Origin: Pezicula radicicola
Taxonomy: Eukaryota; Ascomycota; Leotiomycetes; Helotiales; Dermateaceae
NCBI GenBank assembly: GCA_003008705.1
Contig: PDUO01000001.1
Location: forward strand, 1-64,000
Length of the DNA stretch: 64,000 bases
Direction of reading: 5' to 3'
The translations under genes and the position numbers were made by a program. The notes below the pieces were generated by a model. That model searched no databases, had not been told where the DNA came from, and saw nothing but the letters and a program-made list of their open reading frames with translations. Below, in pieces: positions 34,586 through 45,223 of the stretch. Positions within the stretch are counted from its first letter, which is position 1; each line of letters starts with the position of its first letter.

Positions 34586-35277
34586 ATGAGCAACCAGAGC
34601 TCAGCATTGTTTAGGAAACCTCAAGGCACAGGACATTTAAGCCAGATGCAATATTTTTATAAACAGCAAAACAGTCCACGACCGTTCGGTAATATCCTCA
34701 CATATCTAGACCTTCTAGCAAGTCTGGCGTGTACTGTAATTATCTCAGGGCACCATTTGACTTCCCTACAACACCTAAACACAAATGGAGATGTATCTTT
34801 ACAAGTATTCTCATCATGTTGTAAAAAATTTGGGTTATCGCTTATCTCAAGCGAGAGATATGACCGAATCTGTATGAAGGCGTTTACAGTTTTGCATGTA
34901 TGTATAAATTCTATTTGTTACCAGTATCTCAGGAGATGCTAACCCTTAAACTCCCAAAGACAACGCTTCAAAATCCTTCTCCTGCAACGCTTGCAGCAGC
35001 AAGTCTGATTTACGCGCTTACTACGTCTATATTTCATCATCTACACAAGGAGGACAGATATCAGAACGAGATTCTTTTGGCTTCTGTTGTGATTGGACGG
35101 GCTTGGAGTTGGATATTTCAAAAAGGTGATCGGGAGATAGTTGGAGCTATGGCGTTTTGTGTTTCGATATCACTTGTTTTTAGTGCGGTTGTGCATTGTA
35201 TAGCAAGAATACTTCAGCGGAGGTGCCGCAGAGATACAAAGGATAATGAGAAGATAGCTCTGGAGATTTCTACGTAA
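34586..35277 (+). CDS. Hypothetical small four-helix membrane protein
   Basis: Exons 34586-34871 and 34925-35277 give 212 aa. The join removes a 53-nt GT-AG intron and turns two overlapping frames into one; an alternative donor at 34898 would leave an intron of only 35 nt, below the usual fungal minimum. Four hydrophobic segments can be seen: LDLLASLACTVIISG, LAAASLIYALTTSIF, EILLASVVIGRAWSWIF and GAMAFCVSISLVFSAVVHCI. The N- and C-termini are basic and hydrophilic. I recognise no family. Its start is opposite that of the larger membrane protein at 33721, so the two may be co-regulated. Confidence 0.5.
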
Positions 35278-36486
35278 TGCGAGTATAGTTATAGGTGGCG
35301 AACCAGTAGAAATGAGAGAATGATACCGGATGTTCTGGTCGAGACACTATGAAGTTAGAAAGGATACTTCTTGGTTTGCATAGTAAATATATTAATGGAA
35401 CACTTGAACACTTTGAGATTACTAGCATCTATCGTTATGGAGCTTGCTTTGTCATAGAATCCTTTTCTGGAAATTAACTTAACGATATTCCGTTACGCTT
35501 CTACTGTTAACAAGTACGACTATATGCATGTAAGATAGGCAAGTACCTCCTTGACACCCTATCAGAATACTTTTTGATAGTCGTGGTGATATACAGTCAT
35601 CTCCACCACGGGCTCTAAACGAAATTATTACAAGTATTCAATACAATATCAATGGGAAGGACAGGAGTCTCTTACCATGGCTTCAGGTTGTCTGTATTTC
35701 ACCTACCGTACTAATTGGGTTATAAAAGATCATTTTAATTAGGACAGGTGATTGAGTTAAGTCAAGTGAGTTATCTAACCTAACCTTAACCCATAAAAAC
35801 AACACTATGCAACTACCCAACTCTAATCAAGAAAAAGCTTCCAAGAAGCTCAAAACCTTGGTTCCACAGCTTCGGAAGTAGCAATCCTATGAAGAATAAA
35901 GCAAACTATAATCCTATTATCTTTACTTTTACAAACATTCTCAATAATAAACTAGGCAATAAGTATTCTTAGATGTCAGAAACCAATGTACTTCTACTCA
36001 CATATGCATACTCAGAACTTGACAAGAAACTGCAAATTGACAACTAATAGGGCATTTGCCTCCATAAAAAAACTTCTTAAAGTATAAGTTCTTTATTAAA
36101 GTAAAGATTACCATTATAGATTTGACTTGCTGAAAGGTGGTTAAATGGGAGGCAGATTTCGTATAGAAGGTACACTTGAAGTCGGAGTAGCCACCTTACT
36201 GCTTGTACTGTACTTACTGTACGCGCAAAAGGCTATGAAATCTACTAGTGCTTGGCAGTCTTAGTCTATAGAGCAGAACAAGAAGAGATTTACCTGCTTC
36301 AAATAATGATTATACAAAGCTAGGTTTCACGCTGAGGTAGAATTAAACTACCTCTGGAAACGAAAGTCTATACTTTTCGAGCTCGCATCAAGCGAGCAAC
36401 AGGAGAAATATTACATCTATAACGCTTCGCCAACCCCCACCGAACACCGAACACCGAACCAAGCCAACCCAAGCTCAAATACCCCA
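35278..36486. other. Intergenic region
   Basis: About 1.2 kb with no credible gene. A degenerate 18-bp minisatellite unit (GTTAAGTCAAGTGAGTTAT) lies near 35756, and an ACCGAAC short tandem run (ACCGAACACCGAACACCGAA) at about 36438-36459, close to the 3' end of the sedolisin gene. Confidence 0.45.
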
Positions 36487-38439
36487 TTAATGAATACTAC
36501 GCTTCGTAGCATTTCCCATCATAGCCAACTCCAACATCTTCGCCACATTAGGTGTCCCCATCCCCGTAACAGGATCCCAACCAACCGTAGCATTCCACCC
36601 CGCATTAGCTACGAGCTTCGGACCAAGAACAGCCGGTAAAGGTTGATTGGTAAACGGATTATTACCTGTACAGCCTACAGAACCACCAAGTGTAATATCG
36701 TTCATTACTGAGAGACCAGTACTATAGAGCCAAGGATTAAGGAAGCCTAGTGGTGCCTTGTTTTGTGCTATCAGGGCACTATTGACTATGCCTATAAGTC
36801 CAGCCCAGGTTGGTGATGCCGCACTTTTTGAGAACCATTAGTTAGTTCAACGTTTGAAAGTAGTATAAGAGTGAAGAATTCATAATCGTACCTAGTACCA
36901 GCAAAACCCCCAACTTTCCCCTCAGTAACAAAAGTAAGATTAAAAGCCTGCGCACTAACATCCGGAAAGCCTCTTCCACTTGCATTAAATAAACCATCAA
37001 ACTGATTTCCAAGAGTCTTCAAATAAGCCGGAACCGAATTATCCTGATAACCAGGTCTTGCAAATTTATCAGAGAAACCGCCTGCGGAAAAGGAGACTGC
37101 TATTTCGGGATTTACGCCTTTGACTCCTCCTACTGCTGTGACGAAGGGACAGGATCCAGGAAAGATGGCTGTAAATCGTGTACTGTTTGTACCATCATTC
37201 GTTACGCATGCAGCACCTGGACCAGAATCGCCTGAAGCTGCTATGAAACTAACACCACGAGCGCCTAGGGCTCCGAATTGATTGCATACTTGTTGGACGT
37301 AACCGTTTGGAAGACTTTGTTCGTCCTCACCGAAGGAGGTGGTAATTGTATGTGGGAGTTGATCGTCAGGTAGTGCTAGGATAGCATCGAGCCATTGTAA
37401 CCAGGGTTCTGTTCCATCGCCGGGTTCGTTTCCAAGTTCGGGTTGGATGGGGCCTTGGCCACCGATAGAAAATATGACGTTTGGGATAGGGAAGGAAAGA
37501 GCGGCTGAGTATTGGACGTCGAAGTTTGTTTCTTCGTCTGAGTCTACTGTGTCATTTTGATCTGTAATGCCACCGTTGATGCTGCGGAATGTGAAATTAC
37601 TCTGTTGGATACCGTTGTCAGCTGAGGGTGTTTCTTTAACTAGATTCGGAACTTACGCCTGCGGCTGAGGGATCTACATTCTGTAGAAATAGGTTGAAAT
37701 CCTTGAACTTAGCAACTTGGTTTTGAGATGCGTAGACTCCGACTCCTCTCGCGTTGCTCAGTGTCACATTGGTAGGTACGTTATACAAGGCTCGCAAACA
37801 GTTAGGCGTAATTGTCCTATTGCAAGATGGGTCGACTGTAGCTCGCTTCTCCATGTGAATTAACTTCGTATCTCGTGTCATCTTGTGATGTTGAATATGC
37901 GGCGCTGTCATCATCTTCATAGAGCAGAATCGTGTAGTTGGAGAGACGAGAGAGATTCTGTTGTGCAGTGTTTGAGGAACCGAGTACTTCAATGTGCGTA
38001 ATACCTCTTTATGGCTCTCAGAACTGTGATACCATCTGAAATCTGCTGCCAACATATTGTTGGCCTGTTCCACAGTTGTATTGAATCTGATCCAGTAAGC
38101 ATCATTCTTGATATCTGTAATGTTATTCCGACTAAGCCAAGACATGATATCTTGGTGAGAATCGGCATCTGGACTTAGAAGACTCTGGGCCTCCTCTCTA
38201 GTTAGGTGCTGACCGTATTGTGTATGGCCTGGTGTAGAGATGTTGTATAAGATTTCTGCGACATGGTTGTCTCTCTGCAGAGCAATGGAAAGTTGGAAAA
38301 CATGAGCTGGGTTTACCACGCGTGACGGATGCCATAACGCTGGAACGACCCTGAGGTGTTCGACTACCTGGAGGCTATTTGGAGAAGCTAGGATGACGTA
38401 GGAAAAGAAGGTAATAATTAAAAATATTGAGACCAGCAT
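36487..38439 (-). CDS. Secreted sedolisin-family serine-carboxyl peptidase (tripeptidyl-peptidase type)
   Basis: Acid peptidase secreted as a zymogen. Minus-strand exons 38439-37657, 37601-36892 and 36823-36487 give 609 aa. A hydrophobic signal (MLVSIFLIITFFSYVILA) comes first; upstream in-frame residues lack an ATG. A pro-domain of about 200 residues follows (HTQYGQHLTREEAQSLLSP, WIRFNTTVEQANNMLAADF). The catalytic part carries the Glu/Asp pair in ETNFDVQYSAALSF, the ASGDSGPG oxyanion stretch, and the nucleophile in GTSAASPTWAGL, which is split by the second intron. Near the C-terminus NATVGWDPVTGMGTPN gives the calcium-site aspartate. All key residues are kept. The acceptor of the first intron is a choice between two AGs; the CAACAG site keeps the frame. 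Typical role is protein digestion at acidic pH. Confidence 0.92.
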
Positions 38440-39660
38440 CTTAAGAAGCGAAAGGTGGACCTGCACAAAATAAAAGAACGTCAATTAGAGAAGGATAAAT
38501 GGTAATGGAAAAGCTTGTACTGGTTTACCTGGAAAGGATGTGGGCATAGAGACTGCTATACATCGTTCCATAATAGAGCTTGCCAGGGGCAATTCCCACA
38601 CATCCGTAAGCAAAAAGCCTTTGTGGGCAGACGTATCATCATGGGAGACTTATACGAAGATACAGCCTAAAAATTAGAACAGCAAGTTCGTTCCGAAGTG
38701 CGAGAAACGCCAAGTGCTTGATGCGTTGGAATCAGACGTTCAGGCACATTCGACACAGCCGCACTGCATAGCCAAAGTCAGGCAAGAGCCTCTTGATAGG
38801 ATCGACAGATCGCCCTCGGATCATTTTCCAAAAGCTTAAGGTTAGAATTTTATGTTTAAAAAAAGCTGGCTTTACTTGGGATTCATTAAAATGATAGGAA
38901 CTTTGTCCCTATGCGAATTCTAACATCATTTCGTATTAACCTTAACCTCTAACAAAATTCACAATTGCGCACAGGCTTACAGCGTCTAAAGTAGAGGCAT
39001 CACCCTCTGCTGGTCCCCGAGTATCCTCGCCTAATCTTGTCCTAACTTTCGAAGAGCACGTTTCAAGCTTTAAGGTTAGAGTTAAGTAGCAGTTTCGAAC
39101 ACTCCCTTCGGGAAAAGTTGAACTAATCTATCACTACTACTAGTACATTTCTTGCCTATCGGTGTTTCCATCTTGAAAAATTCCCAATAAGATACAGTAA
39201 GATTAGCGAGGGAAGCTTAGCGGGCTTGGCATTGTAACTCGTGCCGTGAAGAACGGACGATCATCGAGAAACTATAGTACAGTTCTAGTCACCGTGGCTT
39301 GCTCTTTGACGCGGACCGTTCTCAATATCCGATATCATTCACCTATTTGGAGATCACCATGAGCTTGACTCCCTAGGACAAAAGCGAGGGGGACCATGGC
39401 TTAACATAGAAGACGTGGAAATTAAAATACGATCTATAACCGCAGTATGTACATCATTTTAATCTTGCATCCTTCAGGATATATCAGCAAGCATGAAGTA
39501 TAAAAAAATCGATACAACATGAACAAGAGGACATCCTCAAACCCCTGGAGGACTACTTCCTGGGGAACATGTGATGTATATACACTGGGAACTCAGGATC
39601 TTCTGGGGAATAAGCAAAACAGACGGCTTGAAAAGAGCACTGAAGCCGTGGATATCCCAA
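38440..39660. other. Intergenic region between two minus-strand genes
   Basis: About 1.2 kb. Two stretches repeat AAGCTTTAAGGTTAGA-like words (38832-38848 and 39066-39081). No gene was recognised; it holds the promoter of the sedolisin and the 3' end of the methyltransferase. Confidence 0.45.
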
Positions 39661-40872
39661 TCATTCTGCCTCCTCCAGAGGTTTCTGCCCATATAACACA
39701 TCAAAGGTCAAGTATGAATGAATGCTCGAATCCATCAGGGCCTTTCTGGTCTGCATATTGAACACCTCCACTTCCGGCACGCTCCACCCAAGAGCCTTTG
39801 TAAAAACCTTCAGGCTGTTCCCCTGCAAACCATCTATAATCATTGTTCGATTGTATAATCCGACCATTCTCAAAGTTTTGTTCTTTGGCCAGATACCTAT
39901 AGGTACTTTGAAGACCTTTTTCTCAATGTTAACAAAGCCTGCATCCTTCAGGTACTCAGGATACCTTCTAGGACTTAGAAGATCGACACCAAACTTTTGT
40001 AGTCCGTCTTCCATGTTTTTGAGCCATTTCTGTACAACATAGTCTTCGGGCATTGTATCGTCGTCACATTGGGCTTCGAAATATATGTCTTGGAGCTCCA
40101 TCCAGCCGCCCGGCTTCAAATGCCTTGATTTGTCAGAAGGAAGTGATACTTCGTACAAAGGCTACTCACGAATAGGCTGATTGCATAAGCTTAGGAACGT
40201 CCTTAATAGACGAGGCCATATTTCGCATATGCACGAAATCGAAAAAATTGGGAGCATGAAGCCATGGACTTTCAGCATCATCAACCATGAACTTGACGTT
40301 CGGCGGCACAAAGGTTGGTTGTATCGGACTCAAGTCGATACCCAGAACTACGGCGCTAGGATATTCGTCGCCCACTACCTCTTGTCAGGTCATCTTCCAT
40401 GTATTCCATATTGCGACCTACTATCAATAGCCCAAATCCCAGTTCCGGTCCCAATATCGATAATATTCTGTACATCTTTGAGTGGTGCATAGTGTAGTTT
40501 TCCTCCACACAAATTCACAACCATCGCATGCTTCATATCCTCTCTTTCTTGTTCACTTTCATCGTTGGGGAAGAGGTATGCGCCTTCGCGGAATGCGTGA
40601 TACCGTCTTCCGTTCTCGAAGGAGTAGTCTCGCACACTTGACGACAAGGACGTTGACGCTCGGGAAGCGTCATCGGTCTGATATCCATCGTCGCTGGGTT
40701 CAACTTCATCATTCGCCTCAATTGTTGTAGTGGCCTGATGTGCAACGGCTTGCGCATTTGCTGCGTGTGCTTGCTGTTCTGCCGTCTGCGGGGAGCCTTC
40801 TAGTGTTGTCGGAGTAGTTGTGTGAGATCGTATAGGAAGCCTCGTAGGGGATGGCGTCTTCGTCTGCTCCAT
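39661..40872 (-). CDS. LaeA-like class I SAM-dependent methyltransferase
   Basis: Minus-strand exons 40872-40422, 40374-40170 and 40123-39661 give 372 aa. The first 85 residues are disordered, rich in Thr, Ala, Gln and acidic residues. The methyltransferase core then shows NGRRYHAFREGAYLFPNDE, SAM-binding motif I in IIDIGTGTGIWAID, MGDEYPSAVVLGIDLSPIQP, then FVPPNVKFMVDDAES and the post-core HLKPGGWMELQDIYF. This order and wording match the large LaeA/Rmt-like family of filamentous fungi that regulates or decorates secondary metabolites; most members have no known target. Introns are 47 and 46 nt. No biosynthetic gene cluster lies next to it, so a stand-alone or global role is more likely than a pathway step. 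Confidence 0.88.
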
Positions 40873-42781
40873 ATTGTTGTTGTTTGGCAGTCTACACCAT
40901 CGAAGAAATGAACGGACGATGTGCTGACTATCCTCGTGTTATATCATATCGGGCATAGCTAGAGTGGATTTCCCCTCCATGGCTGAATTGTCGTAAGCCA
41001 ATAGCGATGGCTTCTCTGTCGGTCTTGTGGCTGAATGAAGTTTCATATGAGCATTGTTAATCAGTGACTTACCGTGGATCCGTAGATTGATATGAAAACG
41101 AAAGATTCATCTGGAATCTGTGTCTACATGGGTTGAAATCTTTTTTGTCTGGAAACTTTGGACGCAAACAGAAAGAAAGGAGACGAAACTTTCGTCTAAA
41201 CCAAATTATAGCCTACTAAAATAACCCGAATTTATGAATATTAGACGATTCATAAAATCTGCCGGACTTATGAATTCGTTTAGAGATAGAGAAGTTTTAT
41301 TTTTTTTAATAATATTTATAACTAGGAGTATTCTACTAAGTTTCTTTAATTATTTTATCTTTTATTCTATTATAAAATATTAGCTCTAGTAGCTTATATA
41401 ATAGCAAGTTATAGGGTATAAAAGCAAGTTGTAAAAATATATGCTTATATTCGCCTGGAATATAAGCATCGTACCCGATAAGAAAAGATAAGAGAAAGGT
41501 AGAAAATAGCCTAGAACTTAATATATCTAATAGTATGTCTTCCCTTACTTCATTTCCTTCTTTAAACGAATTTATAAATCTCCCTATATTTATGAATATT
41601 GCTAGATTCTATGAATATGCGTAAATTCATAAATTCCTATAGAAAAGTAGGTATAGATTCATGAATTTAAGCGATTCATGGGCGTACTGCCAATTGAATA
41701 ATAGCGCCGGCAACTCCGGGTCCGTTCAAGGTGTTCAAGAACCAGTATTCTCCGTTTTGGTGTTGCTTCCCAATTTCTGACCCCCCTATTCTACTAGCTC
41801 GCTCGTTAGCAACACAGCCTCATATGCGAGGCATTTAACCTCAACACTTACGCCCTCCTCATTTTCATGATGCAAAAATTCGCTCGACCTTCGTTGCTAC
41901 GAGATCTCAAGACCCTTGACTCTAGTGCTCTAATTAAATTCTCTATTCAACCCCAGCCTCGGACTAGTTCCTGAAGCCGCCGTAGCAGGAAAATAACCAA
42001 GACGGGTTTAAGAGTAGTCTCAAGAAAGAGATGCCGGGGCATAGTCTGTGAGAGTGAGGGTGAAAGTGACACCTGAAAGACTTGGGAAAGTGGTTACTGT
42101 CGACATCGATACCGTAGTGCCTGACGAGTATCGCCATCATTATGATAGAAAAGTATCAAGCTCCATCGCGAGTGATCGCAAGCTACATGACTTTTGTCAA
42201 GGTCTAACTTGTCGTGGGGAACATAGTTTATCGTTACATAAAGATAGCTCATAAAGAGCACTTCGTTTCTGAGACACGTCCCTTAATGAGTAGTTTTCAA
42301 AGGTATAGGAAATCTGTAGGATAAGAGACGAAGTGAGTGCAGTAAGGGAACTCATAGGCCCTATAACCGCTGCCCCCTTAACGGGAGGCACTATAAAAAT
42401 AAAATTTAGCTTTGTACTAACTAAAACTTCTTACAGTAACTACGGCATATGAATATTTAAATCCTCTTAAATGGCTTATCTTGCCAAGATCTAGGGAGAT
42501 CTAGTTCCTGGATGCGGAGGAAGGCGCATCTCTCCGGAATGCACTTGATGGAGGTGAGAACCCTAAAATGACAACCCGCGACCCTGAAGATCACCCCTTC
42601 CGGCTCTAGAAATATTGGGGTATCAACAATTTATGAACTTCGAGTGCCATTTCCTTTCTCTCATCTCCATACAATTTCGAAAATCTCAATTCTGAATTCA
42701 ACCCGAATTGAAAGCAGAAATACAACAAAGGCCTCATAAACTCATTTCTCACATTCCCAATAAACACTTGCAACAATCACT
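40873..42781. other. Intergenic region with AT-rich ATTCATGAAT motifs
   Basis: About 1.9 kb. From 41220 to 41690 the sequence becomes AT-rich and carries repeated ATTCATGAAT/TTTATGAATATT words, listed separately. The remainder to 42780 has no credible gene; a 68-codon frame at 42048 has no family match. Confidence 0.45.
41230..41680. repeat. Cluster of ATTCATGAAT-type repeats, possible small element
   Basis: Copies of a motif of the form TTyATGAATnTnAgnCGATTCAT occur at about 41230-41254 and 41656-41680, with weaker copies near 41572-41640. The AT-rich interior holds no ORF. The end copy is matched at 24 of 25 positions by 56052-56076. The two ends are in direct orientation, so this may be the body of a short non-coding element with direct repeats. 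Confidence 0.5.
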
Positions 42782-43210
42782 ATGGCCCACATTACTAGAG
42801 GCTCTGGAGTACGTTTTCTCTCCTCTTCCCCTCAATTCCTCCAGTCAACAATCAACAATCAACTCTCTATCCCCTCACCCCCCAAAGCAAGCAAGCCCAA
42901 ACACTAACCTTTCCCACAGCATAGAGCAGCCGAATCCTTTTCCGAACCCAGAGAATTCAAAATCCAAGTCCCCCCAGCAGGTTCCGCACCCAAACCCGCA
43001 ACCCATCAACCCAATGCCGGTGGCGAGTTAGCAGCCGGTCAACCAAACCTCAGCGCTGATACCACAAATGATAAGACGGCCGAGGGAAGTAAGGTTGATG
43101 TACATAGGGGATTAGGTGGTCAGGAAGATGATAAGAAGGAAAATGAGGGTCATAGGGTTGATATTAAGAGCGCTACGGAGAAGGAACCGGAGACTGCTCA
43201 GAGTATCTGA
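42782..43210 (+). CDS. Small hydrophilic fungal protein, function unknown
   Basis: Exons 42782-42808 and 42920-43210 give 105 aa. The intron of 111 nt has a CACTAACCT branch site and a CACAG acceptor; joining it gives MAHITRGSGHRAAESFSEPR, a sensible N-terminus. The rest is disordered and highly charged: EFKIQVPPAGSAPKP, HQPNAGGELAAGQPNLSADT and a C-terminal run of Lys, Asp and Glu ending in ETAQSI. There is no signal peptide or membrane segment. A frame without the intron would also be open but gives a proline/serine-rich product without charge pattern, so the spliced version is preferred. I do not recognise a named family; it resembles stress-induced small hydrophilic proteins, which is only an impression. 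Confidence 0.6.
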
Positions 43211-44073
43211 GTGATGAATCCTGTGGGCATGTTTTGGTGCTACTGAAAGAAAGCTATTTAACAGTAGTAATGAAGTTAATGGAAATTTAAGTTCCCATTC
43301 TTTGAAATATCGTACGCATTGGTTTATCAGAGACCATTTTAAATAGCTATCTATTCAGATAAGAGGTGGAGTTGAGTAACTCACTAGATTTAGGTAACTC
43401 ACTTGATTTGAGTAACTTACGGAGATACATGGGGAAAGTATTGCACTTTACCAAGTCAGTGCTGAATTATACGCGCTATTCGTCTTAGAAATACAGGTTG
43501 TTATTGGTCATTTTGAGTTGTTTACTCTACAAACAGTCCCCACAGACGTTGCCAGGTACAATACTTTCCCCATGTACCTCCGTACTTAACTTTGGTAACT
43601 TACTTGCCTTAATTAAAATAATCTCTTATAAGTCAATTCTCACGGTACAAGTTTTGAGTGAAGATGTCGGTCTAGGTATGTATATTCTGGAAGCAGAAGT
43701 ATTATATACAAAGATGAGTTCAAATTTGCCGGGACTGATATCATGATTGACTTAAACTTTGGAGATCGGTACTTTGAAAGATCCACGCTACCAGTTACTT
43801 CCATACCGCAGTCCTTTCTATGCAACTACTACTTTTGTATTCTTGATAGCTCTCTCTTATCATTTCACCATATATATATTGCATGTATATCAACAGATAT
43901 GAGAGAAGGAGTCTTTAACTTTACAATATAGGTATGGGTGGATAACTTTAACGAGGTCGCTTTCCAAGAAAAGTTAAAATTGCACATAAGTTGGTCATCA
44001 AACCAGATATTTCAAAGTCTTCTACCTAGAGTCTACTATAACCCATCTGAAAAATTAAAGCCAGACTCTGCAG
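43211..44073. other. Intergenic region with minisatellite copy
   Basis: About 0.86 kb. It holds the reverse-oriented minisatellite at 43371-43420 and a single related unit near 43580-43600. Two short open frames (43498 and 43743) lack coding features. Confidence 0.45.
43371..43420. repeat. 18-bp minisatellite, reverse orientation
   Basis: On the minus strand this reads AGTTACTCAAATCAAGTG, AGTTACCTAAATCTAGTG and AGTTACTCAAC in a row. It is the same unit as the array at 16657-16862, 26 kb away. Confidence 0.75.
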
Positions 44074-44952
44074 TTATTGCTGGTATACCCATGTAACCCA
44101 ATAGCTGCCCCAACCCCAATTTATCCGATCTTCCAACCACTGAAGCCTGATATATTTTCTTGAATGTCTAAAGTTCAGATTTTCCTCTGGATGGACATAA
44201 CCATCAGGCCATCCCAGTTGTAAGCCCGGGTACACAATATTGCACCGGTTTGCCACCATCCTTATAGAATGTATCTTCAACTTGGGGTTGTGGGCCTTTA
44301 GGTGCTGGAGCATCTTCTCCAAGCAACCCAGGTCAGGCCTGTAAGTCTTGCGTTCGCAGTAATCATATATAACAATATCCTGTAAGTATGGAAACAATGT
44401 TAAGGATCGTAATTCCTGGGGATCCTTCTCATATATTTCTATCGAAATGTTTCGTAAGCGTTCTGCTAGCTGTGGATGACGCTTAGCAAAGGCTGCCAAG
44501 TACGAAGGCACCGTTGGCCTATCCTCTCCAAATCGGATATCTCTAAAGTCGCTGTACCCGCGAAATAACAAAATGTCTTTCTGTGGATTGATACGAAGAG
44601 GAATAGGAAAGAAAGGATTCTTTGGATGGATTTCGAGGTATCGGTTCTTGATAAAAGCCTTCGATTCTGCACAAACGAGGTATAATTGTTCAACAGAATA
44701 ATCGACGTAATTATTTCTGTGGCAAGGGCGAAAATAAAAATATCCATCTTTGTGCAGAATACTACGAATTTCGACGAGACGGGGAAGCATTGTGTAGTCC
44801 CAGATCATAGTTCGCAATTCCTTTGGAAGGAGACCGAATTTGGGGAATATCTTGTATCTGGTTGCGATTGACTGTAGTTGTAATTCTCTTTCGGGCGCAA
44901 TAAGAAGCTCCTCGGGGTAATCGGAAAACGGCCATCCTTCGTGGGGTTCCAT
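44074..44952 (-). CDS. 2EXR domain protein
   Basis: Single exon of 292 aa on the minus strand, starting at the ATG at 44952. The 2EXR pattern is in the first third: KIFPKFGLLPKELRTMIWDY, MLPRLVEIR, then VCAESKAFIKNRYLEIHP, where the two conserved ExR positions would lie. After that come LFPYLQDIVIYDYCERK and a Trp-rich end (WLEDRINWGWGSYW). The family is strongly expanded in Leotiomycetes and has no known function. Upstream codons to 45070 are open in another frame only. It lies next to a decayed NACHT-ankyrin gene; such variable regions often carry both. Confidence 0.8.
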   Translation of the reverse strand: MEPHEGWPFSDYPEELLIAPERELQLQSIATRYKIFPKFGLLPKELRTMIWDYTMLPRLVEIRSILHKDGYFYFRPCHRNNYVDYSVEQLYLVCAESKAFIKNRYLEIHPKNPFFPIPLRINPQKDILLFRGYSDFRDIRFGEDRPTVPSYLAAFAKRHPQLAERLRNISIEIYEKDPQELRSLTLFPYLQDIVIYDYCERKTYRPDLGCLEKMLQHLKAHNPKLKIHSIRMVANRCNIVYPGLQLGWPDGYVHPEENLNFRHSRKYIRLQWLEDRINWGWGSYWVTWVYQQ

Positions 44953-45223
44953 GGCCAGTCGGTCTTCGAATGTCTCTGCACTGAGTGTTGCTTTTGGGTA
45001 TGGTGAAAGGTTGAAAGTTGGCTTTCATATATTTTATTCTCAGATGTGGGTTTAGAAAGCTAGTTTTCATTGGAGGCTATTGGCGTGCGGCTAAAGATAG
45101 GCTATTGGGGAAGAACCTTCCTTAGTAAAACTTTCTTTTTAACATCCCCTTTAGAATTACTTGATTGGTATTAATAGAGCATGCCCTCTCTCGTTTCTAA
45201 TGCTTCTTGCGTAGTACTCCATC
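44953..45223. other. Short gap upstream of the 2EXR gene
   Basis: 271 bp between the 2EXR start and the end of the NACHT-ankyrin pseudogene. Nothing recognised. Confidence 0.4.

Noticed and set aside
34898..34932. Intron of 35 nt in the small membrane protein
   Set aside because: Too short for fungi; a 53-nt intron at 34872-34924 keeps the frame.
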